From JBMOUD01 sp049319665 (GTDB lineage Bacteria; Pseudomonadota; Gammaproteobacteria; Enterobacterales; Enterobacteriaceae): a stretch of 64,000 nucleotides of DNA. A program made the position numbers and the translations under genes. The notes below the pieces were generated by a model. It had not been told where the DNA came from and searched no databases. It saw only the letters and a list, made by a program, of their open reading frames with translations. Numbering within the stretch: position 1 is the first letter of the stretch; each line of letters opens with the position of its first letter. Positions 62,347-64,000 of this stretch are shown here, piece by piece. Location: positions 73,766 to 137,765 of the forward strand of contig NZ_JBMOUD010000012.1 of NCBI RefSeq assembly GCF_049319665.1, read 5' to 3'.

Positions 62347-62907
62347 CTAATTAGAATTTAATTCTGCAATCTGTAACCGCGGCCAGCGGGTCAACCAACC
62401 TTTGTTGAGTGCGCGCTCGCGTAATATCCAGGGTTGTGAATGGCGGCTGTTATGACTAATAGTGAAGTTAAACAGCGATTCGATACCCAGCGGCGCAACC
62501 AGCTCAATCTCGCCCGCTGTATTTAGCTTGGCTCCTACCGCCGTTTCAATCTCAACCCAATGGCTGATCGCTTCTGCGGTTCCAGAATAAGGTGCGTGCC
62601 CGTGGCGTAGATGCATCCGAGCCTGATTTTTTACCGACCAAGGATGAGAGGAGAGGGCACAGAGCTGTTGTTCGTAGTTTATATCGGCATCAGATGAGGA
62701 ATTATTGGGATCAAAATAGACCACATCGATATCATTTAGCGGCGTGTTTTCTTGGTATTGATGCAAGCGATCCCAGACTAAATTACGCACAAAACCCGCG
62801 CCCAAACACCAATCACGCAGTTGCAATTGGCTCACCAACTGCAACGCCTCCATCCGATACGCATCCTGCTTAATCCACGTAATAATCTGTTTTTCTAATG
62901 ATTCCAT
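62347..62907 (-). CDS. Nucleotidyltransferase-family protein (NTP_transf_6/DUF925)
   Basis: 186 residues from the ATG giving MESLEKQIITWIKQD; a TTG two codons earlier is possible. The nucleotidyltransferase-like core shows WCLGAGFVRNLVWDRLH (GAGxxR) and PLNDIDVVYFDP with the metal-binding Asp pair. Later segments include WSVKNQARMHLRHGHAPY, and the C-terminal LNKGWLTRWPRLQI is typical of the family. The substrate is unknown. It appears monocistronic. The region upstream to 63008 shows no gene. Confidence 0.82.
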   Translation of the reverse strand: MESLEKQIITWIKQDAYRMEALQLVSQLQLRDWCLGAGFVRNLVWDRLHQYQENTPLNDIDVVYFDPNNSSSDADINYEQQLCALSSHPWSVKNQARMHLRHGHAPYSGTAEAISHWVEIETAVGAKLNTAGEIELVAPLGIESLFNFTISHNSRHSQPWILRERALNKGWLTRWPRLQIAELNSN

Positions 62908-63008
62908 TACCAAAACCCGCTAAAACAGCAATAAGTAACAAGATTATAGCCGACGAAGGCTAAGTGATGAGATGGAATTATGTTGGTTTGGGATGGCGGT
63001 AGATCAAT

Positions 63009-63361
63009 GACGCCTTACTGATCGAGATACCCGGACATAGCGTACCTACGGGCACTCCGGCAGACAAGCTGCTACGGCCCGAACGGTGGGCTCTCCCTAA
63101 TAACAGGCTTGGTGAGTTGTCTGTACGTAATGTTGCCTTACTGACCGAGATACCCGGGCATAGCGTACCTACGGGCACTCCGGCAGACAAGCTGCTACGA
63201 CCCGAACGGTGAATAACAGGCTTGGTGAGTTGTCTGTACGTCATGTTGCCTTACTGACCGAGATACCCGGGCATAGCGCACCTACGGGCGCTCCGGCAGA
63301 CAAGCTGCTACGGCCCGAACGGTGCGCTCTCCCTAATAACGGGCTTGATGAGTTGTCTGTA
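63009..63361 (+). repeat. Three-copy tandem repeat, about 113-123 bp
   Basis: Units at 63009-63131, 63132-63244 and 63245-63361 share gagatacccgg.catagcg, ctacgggc.ctccggcaga and caagctgctacg.cccgaac. The middle unit lacks a roughly 10-base piece (gctctccct). Copies differ by a few substitutions. There are no unique spacers, so it is not a CRISPR. Confidence 0.85.
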
Positions 63362-63889
63362 TTCCAAGACGTCGACCTTGAAGTTGATCTTAATCTTTTG
63401 ACCTTTAATAGCGCATCTTATCGGCCAAGCGAACGAATAAGGCCAGGGGAAAGCAGACAGGGACGTCTGCTTTAGGTTGAGCCGGGCAGGACGCCCGTCT
63501 CAGCCGACCCGTGAGGCCGAAGCAGTGAGTGCGGGCAGTCGCGCAGCGACCCGATAAGCTAAGCGCAGGCGCGGGATGCAAGGGCTTTCGCCCTAAGGCC
63601 CTTGCCGGTCGCGTTCGGCAATGCTGATATATTCCACTTCATTGATAAGCGACCGAACCTGCGCAGTGCCACATGATAATTAAGAAATATTTTGGGACAA
63701 GCTTAAGTGCCTTGTCTGCACTCCGCATTTGCGGGATTGACTCGTCCTTTGGACTCGCCCTCCGGGCAACGCTGTCGCGTTGTCGTCTCGCTTCGCTCGG
63801 CTCGAACCTGAGCGCAGTTTCTCACCCACACTCCCTTCCGTGGTCTCACATGATAATGTGCCGGTAAGAATTACTGTGGCGTAGAAACG
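63362..63889. other. Gene-free, GC-rich, hairpin-rich region next to tRNA-Lys
   Basis: No reading frame here has a ribosome site or recognisable product. It holds several short inverted repeats, for example gcagac..gtctgc near 63452-63471 and gggcaggacgccc near 63484-63496. Composition is unlike the AT-rich intergenic regions elsewhere in the window. Confidence 0.5.
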
Positions 63890-63916
63890 AAAAAAGCGCC
63901 ACAAGGGCGCTTTTTT
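63890..63916 (-). terminator. Terminator of the tRNA-Lys transcript
   Basis: The perfect 11-bp stem aaaaaagcgcc / ggcgctttttt lies 10 bases beyond the tRNA 3' end. Confidence 0.88.
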
Positions 63917-63925
63917 CTAAATAAG

Positions 63926-64000
63926 TGGTGGGTCGTGCGGGATTCGAACCTGCGACCAATTGATTAAAAGTCAACTGCTCTACCGACTGAGCTAACGACC
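63926..64000 (-). tRNA. tRNA-Lys (anticodon TTT), first base outside the window
   Basis: Read on the minus strand: D-arm TAGCTCAGTCGGTAGAGCA, anticodon loop CTTTTAA with TTT, T-arm CGCAGGTTCGAATCCTGC, acceptor strand ending CGACCCACCA with encoded CCA. The length is 75 of 76; the 5' G is cut off. The position downstream of ligA-ypeB fits the tRNA-Lys/Val cluster of E. coli. Confidence 0.97.

Noticed and set aside
63009..63361. Possible CRISPR array
   Set aside because: The repeat units are directly adjacent, 113-123 bp long, with no unique spacers and no cas genes. The same holds for the 25-bp repeats at 17789-17858.
62978..63475. Reading frames on both strands across the tandem repeats
   Set aside because: They arise because the ~120-bp units repeat near frame. 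They have no ribosome site, and the peptides are just repeat translations.
63926..64000. Attachment-site duplicate of the tRNA-Lys 3' end within the window
   Set aside because: I found no second copy of the acceptor/T-arm sequence on either strand.

Overview
The window is a chromosomal stretch of an enterobacterium. Gene order follows the E. coli 54-56 minute region (tkt-talA, hemF-amiA-ypeA, yfeZ-yfeY-yfeX, cysPTWAM, crr-ptsI-ptsH-cysK-cysZ-zipA-ligA-ypeB), but several blocks are replaced or absent compared with E. coli: there is no eut operon between hemF and talA, and no pdxK-yfeKS between crr and cysM. Base composition is close to balanced by eye. A Hafnia/Yersinia/Serratia/Rahnella-type genus is more likely than Escherichia itself; I cannot fix the genus from the sequence alone.

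Left part (1-17.8 kb), an accessory mixture: the start of an aldehyde dehydrogenase, ddlA, an MFS exporter, a decaying three-unit array of DUF1471 small periplasmic proteins with a divergent ComR-like TetR regulator, a hexapeptide acetyltransferase with an MFS importer, a zinc alcohol dehydrogenase, the complete osmF-yehY-yehX-yehW osmoprotectant ABC operon, yedA, mlrA with a large palindromic operator, a GNAT enzyme, and a BCCT choline/betaine-type transporter behind a BetI-like operator.

Middle part (17.8-46.2 kb), mostly core metabolism: transketolase/transaldolase, yaiI-hemF, amiA, ypeA, the yfe genes, sulfate/thiosulfate uptake and cysteine synthesis (cysPTWAM, cysK, cysZ), a CpxRA-like two-component pair, the PTS phosphorelay (ptsHI-crr), zipA, ligA, and a sensor-less chemotaxis transducer with a sigma-28 promoter. 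The tkt-to-ypeA block is bracketed by two copies, in opposite orientation, of a roughly 700-bp non-coding element. Each copy is itself an imperfect palindrome, and the local hairpins show compensatory base changes.

Right part (46.5-64 kb): a catecholate siderophore locus (TonB receptor, divergent fes, an MbtH-like protein, a 2,869-residue NRPS, the exporter entS, and the binding protein fepB). The NRPS is not an ordinary EntF. It reads C-A-T-E-C-A-T-TE with a serine-type second A domain, so it should make a DHB-D-amino acid-L-Ser product of the chrysobactin/vanchrobactin class. The end carries a flxA-like gene with a sigma-28 promoter, a nucleotidyltransferase-family gene, a three-copy tandem repeat, gene-free sequence, and a tRNA-Lys cut by the window edge.
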